Shown here: positions 44,273 to 52,991 of the stretch, piece by piece | Layout: the number at the start of each line of letters is the position of its first letter | Numbering within the stretch: the stretch's first letter is position 1 | Assembly: GCA_963844805.1 (NCBI GenBank) | Contig: CAWJPU010000012.1 | Span: 248,001 to 312,000 of the forward strand | Length of the DNA stretch: 64,000 nucleotides | Direction of reading: 5' to 3' | Source: JACCZR01 sp963844805 | GTDB taxonomy: Bacteria; Actinomycetota; Thermoleophilia; Solirubrobacterales; Thermoleophilaceae | Made by a program: the position numbers and the translations under genes | Notes under the pieces: generated by a model | What the model was told of the DNA's origin: nothing | The model's database searches: none | Seen by the model: the letters and a program-made list of their open reading frames with translations, nothing else

Positions 44273-45295
44273 GTGGAGGTAACGTCCCGCCAGAGCTTCA
44301 TCCTGCGGAAGGTGGTCGAGGTCCACGTGGACTCCGACCAGCCCGTGGGCTCCAAGGCGCTCGCCGCCCTGCAGGAGATCCCCTGGGGTCCCTCGACCGT
44401 CCGCTCCGAGTTGGCGCGGCTCGAGGAGGCCGGGCTGCTCGCGCACCCCTACACCTCGGCCGGCCGCGTGCCCACCGACGTCGGCTACCGCCGTTACGTG
44501 GACGACCTGATCGAGGACGGCCTGCCGGCGCCTCGCCCCGTGGTCGAGCTGCGGAACGCCCGCCGCGAGGTCGACGAGGCGATGCGCTCCACGACCGAGC
44601 AGCTGTCGCAGGTGACCAACCTGCTCGCGCTGGTCTCCGCGCCGCCGATCGAGACCGCCACCGTCAAGCGCGTCGAGGTGCTGCTGCTGCAGCCGCAGGT
44701 GGCCATGGTCGTGGTCATCACCTCGACCGGAGGGGTGACCAAGCGCGTCGTGTCCTACGACGCGCCGGTCGACCCCGGCCTGGTGGACTGGGCGGTGAGC
44801 TACCTCAACGAGGCGCTGGGCGGCGTCGAGGTGGGCGGCTGGCGTATGCACGCGGGGCTGACCGACCCCGAGCTGGGCGGGTCCGAGCGCGAGTTCCTTG
44901 CCACGCTGGCGCCGGCCTTCACCGAGCTCGAGGACTCCGCGCAGGACACGCTGTTCGTGGACGGGACCGCGCGGCTGCTGGCCGAGCACCGGTTCCAGGA
45001 GCTGTCGCAGCTCGCCGACCTGCTCGGTGTGCTCGAGCACCGCGTGGCGCTGCTGTCGGTGCTGCGCGCCTCGCTCACCGAGCCCAGCGTCTACCTGCGC
45101 ATCGGGAGGGAGAACTCCACGCCCGAGCTGCAGTCGCTGTCGATGGTGGTGGCCAACTACGGCATCGCCCGCCGCAACCTGGGCGCCGTCAGCGTCATCG
45201 GCCCGACGCGGATGGACTACGGGTCGGCGATCGGGGCCGTGCGACACGCCGCCTCCGAGCTCTCCCGCTTCGTGGGCCAGGTGTACGACGAGTGA
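44273..45295 (+). CDS. hrcA: Heat-inducible transcription repressor HrcA
   Basis: 340 aa. Winged-helix N-terminus (MEVTSRQSFILRKVVEVHVD, GPSTVRSELARLEEAGLLAH, TSAGRVPTDVGYRRYVD) and the GAF-like HrcA core ending SVIGPTRMDYGSAIGAVRHA. It represses chaperone operons at CIRCE elements; I saw no CIRCE in this window. The GTG at 44273 lies 8 nt after TAGTGT (44259-44264); an in-frame GTG at 44261 is inside the box. GTGA overlap with dnaJ. Confidence 0.94.
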   Translation: MEVTSRQSFILRKVVEVHVDSDQPVGSKALAALQEIPWGPSTVRSELARLEEAGLLAHPYTSAGRVPTDVGYRRYVDDLIEDGLPAPRPVVELRNARREVDEAMRSTTEQLSQVTNLLALVSAPPIETATVKRVEVLLLQPQVAMVVVITSTGGVTKRVVSYDAPVDPGLVDWAVSYLNEALGGVEVGGWRMHAGLTDPELGGSEREFLATLAPAFTELEDSAQDTLFVDGTARLLAEHRFQELSQLADLLGVLEHRVALLSVLRASLTEPSVYLRIGRENSTPELQSLSMVVANYGIARRNLGAVSVIGPTRMDYGSAIGAVRHAASELSRFVGQVYDE

Positions 45296-46407
45296 AGCGC
45301 GATCCGTACGAGGTGCTCGGCGTCGCCCGAGACGCCGACGAGCGCGAGATCAAGAAGACCTTCCGCGGCCTGGCGCGCACGCTGCACCCCGATGTCAACA
45401 CCGACGACCCGCACGCCGAGGAGCACTTCAAGGAGGCCGCTGAGGCCTACGAGATCCTCTCCGACCCCGAGCGGCGGCGGATCTACGACCGTTACGGCCA
45501 CGACGGGCTGCAGTCACAGGGCTTCTCCTCGCAGGCCCACGGCTTCGGCTCCTTCGCCGACATCTTCGACGCCTTCTTCGGCGGCGATCCCTTCGGAGGC
45601 ACCGGCGGGGGGCGCGTGCAGGGCGGCGACACGGCCGTGGAGGTCGAGATCTCGCTGGAGGAGGCCGCGCAGGGCACCGAGGTGGAGGTGTCCTACGAGC
45701 TGGTGGGCGCCTGCGAGCGCTGCCACGGCAACGGCGCCGAGCCCGGCACGCCGATCGAGACCTGTGGGCGCTGCGGTGGCAGCGGCCAGCTGCGCGCGGT
45801 GTCCCAGACCGCCTTCGGGCAGCTGGTGCGCGCCACGGCGTGCGACGTCTGCGGCGGCGACGGCAAAGTGGCGCAGACGCCGTGCACGGAGTGCGGCGGC
45901 CGCGGGCGCAGGGCCCAGCGCCGCACGCTGAGCGTCGACATCCCCGCCGGCATCGCGGACGAGCAGCGCATCCGCCTCAGCGGCCGCGGCCACGCCGGCG
46001 AGCGCGGCGGGCCGGCCGGCGACCTGTACGTGCTGGTGCGCGTGACCGCCGACGAGCGCTTCCTGCGCGAGGGCAACGACCTGATCACCGTGGTCGACGT
46101 CCCGGCGCCCGCCGCGGCGCTCGGGGCGACGGTCACGGTGCCGACGCTCGACGGCGACGAGGAGCTCGAGGTGGAGCCCGGCACCCAGCCTGGCACCATC
46201 GTGACCCTGCGCGGCCGGGGCATGCCGGCGGTGGGCCGCGGGCGCAAGGGCGACCAGCAGGTGGTGCTCAACGTGGTGATCCCGCGCAACCTCGACCGGC
46301 GCCAGCAGGAGCTGCTGCAGGAGCTGCGCGGCAGCCTGAGCGAGGAGAACCTGCGCCCGCCCGAGGACGAGTCGCTGTTCTCGCGCGTGCGCCGGGCGTT
46401 GCGCTGA
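45292..46407 (+). CDS. dnaJ: Chaperone DnaJ (type I Hsp40)
   Basis: 371 aa. J domain with HPD (ARTLHPDVNTDDPHAEEHF), G/F-rich region (FGSFADIFDAFFGGDPFGGT), four Zn-binding repeats (CERCHGNG, CGRCGGSG, CDVCGGDG, CTECGGRG), and the two substrate-binding barrels. Stimulates DnaK. GTG at 45292 overlaps the hrcA stop. The hrcA-dnaJ-prmA order is classic in Gram-positive bacteria. Given no dnaK here, it may be the second DnaJ of an actinobacterium. Confidence 0.95.
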   Translation: MKRDPYEVLGVARDADEREIKKTFRGLARTLHPDVNTDDPHAEEHFKEAAEAYEILSDPERRRIYDRYGHDGLQSQGFSSQAHGFGSFADIFDAFFGGDPFGGTGGGRVQGGDTAVEVEISLEEAAQGTEVEVSYELVGACERCHGNGAEPGTPIETCGRCGGSGQLRAVSQTAFGQLVRATACDVCGGDGKVAQTPCTECGGRGRRAQRRTLSVDIPAGIADEQRIRLSGRGHAGERGGPAGDLYVLVRVTADERFLREGNDLITVVDVPAPAAALGATVTVPTLDGDEELEVEPGTQPGTIVTLRGRGMPAVGRGRKGDQQVVLNVVIPRNLDRRQQELLQELRGSLSEENLRPPEDESLFSRVRRALR

Positions 46408-47207
46408 TCCGTCTCGCGGTACGGGCGCCCGCCGTGGCGGGCGAGGAAGTGCTGGCGGCGCTGTTGGAGCTGGCTCCCGGGGGCGTCGAGCAGGTGGACC
46501 TCGGTGACGAGGTGGAGTACGCCGTATACGGCGCGCCGGGCGAGCTGCCCGCCCTGGCCGAGGGCGAGGCCGACGTGGGCGGGGTGCGGGTCACGGTGAG
46601 CGGCGCGCAGGTGGCGGACGACTGGGCCGAGCGCTGGCAGAAGTTCCACGAGCCGGTGCTGGTGGGGGAGCGGCTGTGGGTGCGCCCGCCCTGGGCTCTG
46701 CCGGCCGGCGAGGACGGCGTGATCGACCTGTGCGTCGACCCCGGGCAGGCGTTCGGCACCGGCGCCCACCCCACGACGCGGCTCTCGCTGGAGCTCCTGC
46801 TCGAGCTCGAGCCCCACGGCTCGTTCGCCGACCTGGGCTGCGGCTCCGGCGTCCTGGCGATCGCCGCCGCCAAGCTCGGCTTTGGGCCCGTGACCGCGGT
46901 CGACTACGAGCGAGCGGCGGTGGAGGCGACGCGCGAGAACGCCGCGGTCAACGACGTTGCCCTCGACCAGGTCGAGCGGCGGGACCTGCGCCGCGAGCCG
47001 CCGCCCACCGCCGAGGTGATCGCGGCCAACCTGACCCGGCCGCTGCTGCTGGAGGTGGCGCGCCGGATCGACCGGCCGCCGCGCGACCTGATCGTCTCCG
47101 GGCTCCTGACCGAGGAGGCGGACGAGGTGGCGGATGCCTTCGCGCCGCTGCGCGTGGCCGGGCAGCGCGTGGAGCGGGGCTGGGCCGCCCTGGCGCTGAG
47201 CCGCTAG
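46404..47207 (+). CDS. prmA: Ribosomal protein L11 methyltransferase PrmA
   Basis: 267 aa. Substrate-binding N-terminal domain (LIRLAVRAPAVAGEEVLAAL-LELAPGGVEQVDL), the WERPPW-type segment WVRPPWALPAG, DPGQAFGTGAHPTTRLSLEL and the SAM motif FADLGCGSGVLAIAAAKLGF, then VIAANLTRPLLLEVAR (NxxxxPL-type). The only start that keeps the family N-terminus is the CTG at 46404, overlapping the dnaJ TGA as CTGA. Convergent overlap of 4 nt with the antiporter gene. Confidence 0.88.
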   Translation: MIRLAVRAPAVAGEEVLAALLELAPGGVEQVDLGDEVEYAVYGAPGELPALAEGEADVGGVRVTVSGAQVADDWAERWQKFHEPVLVGERLWVRPPWALPAGEDGVIDLCVDPGQAFGTGAHPTTRLSLELLLELEPHGSFADLGCGSGVLAIAAAKLGFGPVTAVDYERAAVEATRENAAVNDVALDQVERRDLRREPPPTAEVIAANLTRPLLLEVARRIDRPPRDLIVSGLLTEEADEVADAFAPLRVAGQRVERGWAALALSR

Positions 47208-49011
47208 ACCGCGCGGTGGGAGAGCACGCCCGGCGACCTCCTGCCACCAGGCGCGGGACTCCGGGTCCTCGGCACTCCCGATCCGCTCGCGGCAGTAGCG
47301 GAACACCTGCCGGGGGCCGCCGACGGCGACGATGCCGTCACCGGTGACCGCGTAGCGCCCGTCCTCGAGCTGCACCAGCGAGCCGGGGGCGCCGCGGCGC
47401 GTGCGCAGCTTGCGCCCCACCGTCGCCCCTTCGACCTTCTCGGGCGCGCCCGGGTCGCCCGCCTCCTCGGGCCAGGGCAGCACGCTGAACACCGCGCGGT
47501 GGCCGCGCAGCGCGGCGACCACCGGCGCCGGCTCCTCGATCGGCCCTTCGCGCCAGCGCTCGAACAGGCCCTCCACCTCCGCGCGCGCCCTCTGGCGCAC
47601 GAGGATGTGCAGGCGGTCGCCCGCCTCGATCTGGGTCGAGCCGCGGGGCAGCAGCGCCTCCTCCTCGCGCACCAGCACGTTGACCAGCGCATCGCGCGGC
47701 AGGCCGAGCTGGTTGACCACCCGGCCGACGATGGCGTCGTGCTCGCCCACGGGGAACTCGAGGACCTCGGCCCCGAGCTGCTGGATCGTGCCCACCTCCA
47801 CGAGCGGCCGCGAGAGGGCGGGCTCGTCGCTGGTCACCCCCAGCAGGCGGGCCAGCGGCTCGAACGTCGCGCCCTGCAGCAGCGCGGAGATGAGCACCAC
47901 GAAGAAGACGAGGTTGAAGAACCGGTCGGCGCTCGGGGATCCCCTCGATCACCGGGAAGGTCGCGAACACCACCGGCAGGGCGCCGCGCAGGCCCGCCCA
48001 GCTGATCAGGGCCACGTCGCGAACCGGGTAGCGCCCTATCCGGGTGCCCACCCACGCAGCCACCGGCCGCGCGACGAACAGGAGCACGACGGTCAGGATC
48101 AGCCCGTCGACGGCCACTTCGCCCAGCTCGCTGGGGAAGACGAGTAGGCCGAGGGTCAGGAACAGCGCGATCTGGGCCACCCAGGCGACGCCCGCGTGGA
48201 AGTCCTCGACCGTCCGCTTGCCGGGGATGGGTGCGCTGCCCAGCGCCAGCCCCGCGAGGTAGACGGCCAGGAAGCCCGAGCCGTGGAGCACGTCGGCCAG
48301 GCCGAAGGCGATGCCGGCGGTGGCGATCGAAGCGACGGGGTAGAGCCCCGAGGTCGCGAAGGAGACACGCCGGAAGGCGGCGACCGCGGCCACGCCCACG
48401 CCGGCGCCCACCACGGCGCCGATCGGCAGCTCGATCAGCCCGAGCGCCACCAGGTCGACCAGGCCGAAGTCGGGATCCTGGATCCACTCGATGAAGCCGA
48501 GCACCAGGATGACCGCGACGGGGTCGTTGAGGCCCGACTCCGCCTCCAGCGTGCGCGCCAGCTTGCGCTTGAGCGTCGACCCCCTGAGCACCGAGAAGAT
48601 CGCCGCGCTGTCGGTCCCGGCCACGATCGAGCCCAGCAGGAAGCCCTCCAGCCAGCTCAGGTCGAGCAGCAGGTGCGCGGCGACGCCGGTCAGCACCGCC
48701 GAGACGATCGTCCCGAGCGTCGCCAGCGACAGGCTCGGCGCCACCACGCTGCGGATGTCGTCCCAGCCCGCCACCAGGCCGCCCTCGAACAGGATCAGCG
48801 CGAGGGCGATGATTCCGATCGTCCGGGCCATCTCGACGTCGCGCTCGGAGCCGCCGAAGTCGATCAGGCCGAGCCCGTCGGAGCCCAGCAGCATGCCGAG
48901 GCCGAGGAACAGCACCAGGCCGGGCACGCGCAGCCGCCCGGCGGCGAGCGCCGCGCCGATGCCGGCGGCCAGCAGGATGCCGGCGGCGAGGATCAGCCCC
49001 CCGTCGCTCAC
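47204..49011 (-). CDS. CPA1-type cation/proton antiporter with C-terminal TrkA-C domain (frame breaks)
   Basis: About 600 aa. Twelve or so helices (ILLAAGIGAALAAGRLRVPG, LVLFLGLGMLLGSDGLGLID), the conserved GTDSAAIFSVLRG and AESGLNDPVAVILV (the ND ion-binding motif of electroneutral antiporters) and WAGLRGALPVVFATFPVIEG. One extra C near 47935 breaks the frame; FFNLVFFVVLISALLQGATF and a regulatory TrkA-C/RCK-C domain (LEFPVGEHDAIVGRVVNQLG) follow. Near 47230 the frame again lacks a stop; the neighbouring frame ends VLSHRAV at 47204. Likely a K+/H+ or Na+/H+ antiporter. Confidence 0.82.
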
Positions 49012-49021
49012 TGTGTCCCCG

Positions 49022-49747
49022 TCAGCCCGATGAGGCGGCGGCCTGCCGCTCGGCGAGGTCGGCGAGGCCCCACAGGTCGCGCCACTCGTAGTCGGGGCGC
49101 TCCTCCCCGGGCGCCGGCTCGACGTGGCGGTTCACCCAGGCGGTCTGCATGCCGAGCCGCTGCGCCGGGCCGATGTCGTACTTGAAGCCGAAGGCCACGT
49201 GCAGCACCTGGCTGGGCGGGACCTTCATCAACTCGAGCGCGCGGCGAAAGGGGCCGGGGCCCGGCTTGTACTCCCGCACGTCCTCGGCGACCACCACCTC
49301 GTCGAACTCGATCCCGTCGAGCTGGCGCAGCGTGTGGCTCATGATCGCGCGGTCGGTGTTGGAGATGATCACCAGCTTGATCCCGGCCTCCTGGGCCTTG
49401 CGAAGGGCGGGGATCGTGTCGGGGAACGGCTGCCAGGAGCGCATGCTGTCGCACAGCTCGTGGCCGTGGTGCTCGTTCCAGCGGTGGCCGTGCTGGCCCG
49501 CCCACTCCGAGAGGCTGTCGCTGAGCACCTCCCGGTAGGGGCGGTAGGGCTTCAGCCGCTCGAACTGCAGCGCCTCCCACCGCTCACGGAGCACCTTCCC
49601 GGGCTCGGGATCGGTCTCGCCGCAGCGGCGCGCGAGGTCGTAGAGGAACGCGGCGGCACCGCCCTCCCAGTCGACCAGGGTGCCGTAGCAGTCGAAGGTG
49701 GCGACCCTGATCGGTGCACCTACACTCTGTTCGTGGCCGTGCTTCAA
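49022..49747 (-). CDS. HAD-superfamily hydrolase, haloacid-dehalogenase type II-like
   Basis: 241 aa. Motif I VATFDCYGTLVDWEGG with the nucleophile Asp, motif II LVIISNTDR, Lys of motif III in VREYKPGPGPFRRAL and motif IV region VAFGFKYDIGPAQRLGMQTA-WVNR. The spacing fits L-2-haloacid dehalogenases and related phosphatases. The only in-frame start is a TTG at 49747, which would overlap the divergent yqeY start by 15 nt; the true start is therefore uncertain. Lies 10 nt downstream of the opposing antiporter's start on the same strand... its stop precedes none of the antiporter ATG (49011). Confidence 0.8.
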   Translation of the reverse strand: MKHGHEQSVGAPIRVATFDCYGTLVDWEGGAAAFLYDLARRCGETDPEPGKVLRERWEALQFERLKPYRPYREVLSDSLSEWAGQHGHRWNEHHGHELCDSMRSWQPFPDTIPALRKAQEAGIKLVIISNTDRAIMSHTLRQLDGIEFDEVVVAEDVREYKPGPGPFRRALELMKVPPSQVLHVAFGFKYDIGPAQRLGMQTAWVNRHVEPAPGEERPDYEWRDLWGLADLAERQAAASSG

Positions 49748-50164
49748 CAGGTGCAGGATGACGCAGCCGCCGCTCTGAAGGCCGGTGACCGTGAGCGCGC
49801 GGGCGCTTTGCGGCTGATCGTGTCGGAGTTGCAGAAGGCCGAGAAGGAGGGCGCCTCCGACGAGATCGCCGTGCTCCAGCGCGAGCGCAAGCGGCGCGTG
49901 GAAGCCGCCGAGGCCTACGAGAAGGCCGGCCGCGACGACCTGGCGCAGGGAGAGCGGCGCGAGGTCGAGCTGATCGATCCCTACCTGCCCGCCCAGCTCG
50001 GCGACGACGAGCTGGGCGTGCTCGTCGACGACGCGGTCGCGCAGACCGGCGCGTCGTCGCCGGCCGACATGGGCCAGGTGATGGGGGCCGTGATGCCCAA
50101 GGTCGCGGGTCGCGCCGACGGCAAGCGCGTGAGCGCCGCGGTGAAGGAGCGGTTGCAGGCGTAG
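49733..50164 (+). CDS. GatB/YqeY domain protein
   Basis: 143 aa. MAVLQQVQDDAAAALKAGDR, LRLIVSELQKAEKEGASDEI, KRRVEAAEAYEKAGRDDLAQ and MGQVMGAVMPKVAGRADGKR are the YqeY pattern, related to the tail domain of the GatB amidotransferase subunit. Role unknown, possibly tRNA-related. GTG 6 nt after TACACT (49721-49726). Last base of the stop is the first base of the phoH start. Confidence 0.9.
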   Translation: MAVLQQVQDDAAAALKAGDRERAGALRLIVSELQKAEKEGASDEIAVLQRERKRRVEAAEAYEKAGRDDLAQGERREVELIDPYLPAQLGDDELGVLVDDAVAQTGASSPADMGQVMGAVMPKVAGRADGKRVSAAVKERLQA

Positions 50165-51135
50165 TGCCGCGCACGCAGCTGGAGCTCCCCGACGAGGTGG
50201 CCACCGAGCTGGCCGGGCCCGGGGACGTGGTCATGAAGACGCTGGAGGACCACCTGGAGTGCGAGGTGTTCCTGCGCGGCAACGTGCTGACGCTCGACGG
50301 CGAGGAGGCCCCAGGTCGAGGCCGGCGCCGAGGTGGTGCGCGAGATCTCCGACCTGGTGCGCCAGGGGCACGAGATCGCTCCCGGCACGATCGAGGCCGT
50401 GGCCGGGGCGCTGGACCGCCACGAGAGCCCCGGTCGCGATCCTGGAGGACGTGGTGTGGCGCCACCGCTCGCTGCGGGTGGCGCCCAAGACCGTCAACCA
50501 GAAGCGCTACGTGGACGCGATCCGCGACAACACGGTCACCGTCGGCATCGGCCCCGCGGGGACCGGCAAGTCGTTCCTGGCCGTGGCCATGGCCGTCGCC
50601 GCGCTGTCGCGGCGCGAGGTCAACCGGATCGTGCTGACCCGGCCGGCGGTAGAGGCCGGCGAGCGGCTGGGCTTCCTGCCCGGCGACCTGATGCAGAAGG
50701 TCGATCCCTACCTGCGCCCGCTGTTCGACGCGCTGTACGCGATGCTCGAGCCCGAGCGGGTGAACCAGCACCTGGAGCGCGGTGTGATCGAGGTGGCACC
50801 GCTTGCCTTCATGCGCGGCCGCAGCCTCAACGACGCCTTCGTGATCCTCGACGAGGCACAGAACACCAGCCCCGAGCAGATGAAGATGTTCCTCACCCGG
50901 CTGGGCTTCAACTCAAAGATGGTCGTGACCGGCGACGTGACCCAGATGGACCTGCCCCGCGACCAGCGTTCGGGGCTGGTCGTGATCGGCGACATCCTCG
51001 AGACCGTCGAGGGCATCGAGTTCGTGCGCTTCGGCGGCGAGGACGTGGTGCGCCACAAGCTGGTGCAGCGAATCGTCGCGGCCTACGACGCCTACTCGCA
51101 GAGCCAGGCTCCCGGGCTGCGCCAGCGCGCGCTGA
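50164..51135 (+). CDS. phoH: PhoH family ATPase (two frame breaks, stop uncertain)
   Basis: About 323 aa. N-terminal domain (PRTQLELPDEVATELAGPGD, CEVFLRGNVLTLDGEEA), then PhoH P-loop IGPAGTGKSFLAVAMAVAAL, RPAVEAGERLGFLPGDL, Walker B FVILDEAQNTSPEQMKMFLT and VVTGDVTQMDLP. Probable RNA-related helicase/ATPase. Extra C in C-runs near 50313 and 50430 each shift the frame. In the body frame there is no stop before ybeY; the stop used here (TGA 51133-51135) needs one further indel, otherwise PhoH and YbeY are one open frame. Confidence 0.88.
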
Positions 51136-51483
51136 TCGAGCTCGAGCTCATAGACGCGCCCGAGAGCCTGCGCGCGCCCGCGCTGGCGGCGCTGGATGCG
51201 GCCGGGCGTCGGCGACGGCCACCTGGCCGTCGCGCTGGTGGACGCCGAGCGCATCCGCGAGCTCAACCGCGAGCACCGCGGCCGCGACGCGCCCACCGAC
51301 GTGCTGTCGTTCCCGATCGACCATGGGCCGCCCGAGCTGGGCGACGTGGTCATCTGCCCCGAGCACACCGAGGACCTGACCGAGGCAACCGTGCACGGGG
51401 TGCTGCACCTGTGCGGGATGGACCACGAGACCGACGCCGGGGAGATGCTCGAGCTCCAGGCGAAGGTGATGGCCGCGCTGTGA
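51132..51483 (+). CDS. ybeY: Endoribonuclease YbeY (one frame break)
   Basis: About 116 aa. LIELELIDAPESLRAPALAA at the start, frame break near 51203 (extra G in GGG), then VGDGHLAVALVDAERIRELN, DAPTDVLSFPIDH and the Zn-binding HGVLHLCGMDH (HxxxHxxxxxH). Matures 16S rRNA and takes part in ribosome quality control. The probable start is the CTG at 51132 (CTGA layout); the alternative is a natural fusion to PhoH. GTGA overlap with era. Confidence 0.88.
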
Positions 51484-52365
51484 GCACACGTGCCGGCTTC
51501 GTGGCGCTCGCCGGCCGGCCCAACGCCGGCAAGTCGACGCTGGTGAACGCCATGGTGGGCGGCAAGGTGGCGATCGTCTCCGACAAGCCGCAGACCACCC
51601 GCCGCCAGATCCGCGGCGTGGCCACCGCGCCCGGACTGGCAGCTGGTGCTGGTGGACCTCCCGGGCGTCCAGCGCCCCCGTGACGTGCTGACCGAGCGCA
51701 TGCAGCGCCAGGTCGAGCGCGCGCTGGCGGACGCGGACGCCGCCCTGTTCGTGCTCAACGGCGAGCAGTCCAGCGGGCCGGGCGACAGCTACATCGCCCG
51801 CGCGATCGCCAAGGCCGGCGTGGAGCCGGTGATCGCCGTGAACAAGGTCGACCGCCTGGACCGCCCGCGGACGATCCAGGCGCTCGAGTCCGCGGCGGCG
51901 CTGGGCCTGAACGGCGAGATCTTCCCCGTGAGCGCCAAGACCGGCGAGGGGGTGCCCGCCATGGCAGAGCACCTGGCGACGCTGATGCCGGAGAGCCCCT
52001 TCCTCTACCCGCCCGAGGACCGCAGCGACCTGCCCGAGCGGGTGCGGCTGGCCGAGCTCGTGCGCGAGCAGGTGCTGCGCCGCACGCGCGAGGAGGTGCC
52101 GCACGCCGTCGAGGTGGAGGTCGACGAGATGACCGAGCGCGAGGACGGCCTGCTCGTCATCGAGGCGCGCGTCTGGACCGAGTCCGAGTCCCAGAAGGCG
52201 ATCCTGATCGGCAAGGGCGGCTCGATGGTGCGGGCCGTGGGCACGGCGGCGCGGGAGGAGATCGAGGCCATGCTGGGCCGCCGCGTGCACCTTGACCTGA
52301 GCGTGCGCGTGCGCCGGGGCTGGCGGCGCGACGAGGGTCTGCTCGACCGGCTGGGGATCGAGTGA
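51480..52365 (+). CDS. era: GTPase Era (one frame break)
   Basis: About 295 aa. G1 GRPNAGKSTLVNAMV, G2/switch VSDKPQTTRRQIRGV, frame break near 51634 (extra C), G3 VDLPGVQRPRD, G4 NKVDRL, then the C-terminal KH domain (VEVDEMTEREDGLLVIEARV, ILIGKGGSMVRAVGTAAREE). Binds the 3' end of 16S rRNA during 30S assembly. GTG at 51480 overlaps the ybeY stop; its own stop overlaps hisIE (GTGA). Confidence 0.92.
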
Positions 52366-52991
52366 GCGACAAGCCCGACGCTGCGAGACTCGCCGGCGTG
52401 GAGATCGCCTTCGATGACCAGGGGCTCGTGCCCTGCGTGGTGCAGGACTGGCGCACCGGAGAGGTGCTCACCCTCGCCTACATGAACGAGGACGCGCTTG
52501 CGCGCACGCGCGAGAGCGGCGAGATGCACTTCTGGAGCCGCTCGCGCGGCGAGCTGTGGCACAAGGGGGAGACCTCCGGCAACGTGCAGCGGCTGAGGGG
52601 CCTGCGCTACGACTGCGACGAGGACGCGCTGCTGGCGCTGGTCGAGCCGGCGGGCCCGGCGTGCCACACCGGCGAGCGCACGTGCTTCTACCGCGGCGAC
52701 ATGGAGCCCGCCGCGCACGAGGCGCTGCCCGCGCTGGAGCGGGTGATAGACGAGCGGCGCGCCGCCGCGGCCGAGGAGAGCTACACCGCCCGGCTGCTGG
52801 CCGACCCGCTGCACGTCGGGGAGAAGGTGGGCGAGGAGGCCGAGGAGGTCTCGCGCGCGGCGGCCGGGGAGTCCGACGAGCGGGTGGCCGAAGAGGCCGC
52901 CGACGTGCTCTACCACCTGTCCGTGCTGCTGGCCTCGCGTGACCTGGCCCTGGAGGACGCGCTGAGAGTGCTCAATGAGCGTCGTCGCTGA
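52362..52991 (+). CDS. hisIE: Bifunctional phosphoribosyl-AMP cyclohydrolase / phosphoribosyl-ATP pyrophosphatase
   Basis: 209 aa, steps 2 and 3 of histidine synthesis in one chain. HisI part: VVQDWRTGEVLTLAYMNEDA, ARTRESGEMHFWSRSRGELW, YDCDEDALLALVEPAGPACH-TGERTCF (Zn and Mg ligands). HisE part from about residue 125: YTARLLADPLHVGEKVGEEA-EEVSRAA. GTG at 52362 coupled to era. Its last 17 nt overlap the trpE ATG at 52975. Confidence 0.95.
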   Translation: MSDKPDAARLAGVEIAFDDQGLVPCVVQDWRTGEVLTLAYMNEDALARTRESGEMHFWSRSRGELWHKGETSGNVQRLRGLRYDCDEDALLALVEPAGPACHTGERTCFYRGDMEPAAHEALPALERVIDERRAAAAEESYTARLLADPLHVGEKVGEEAEEVSRAAAGESDERVAEEAADVLYHLSVLLASRDLALEDALRVLNERRR

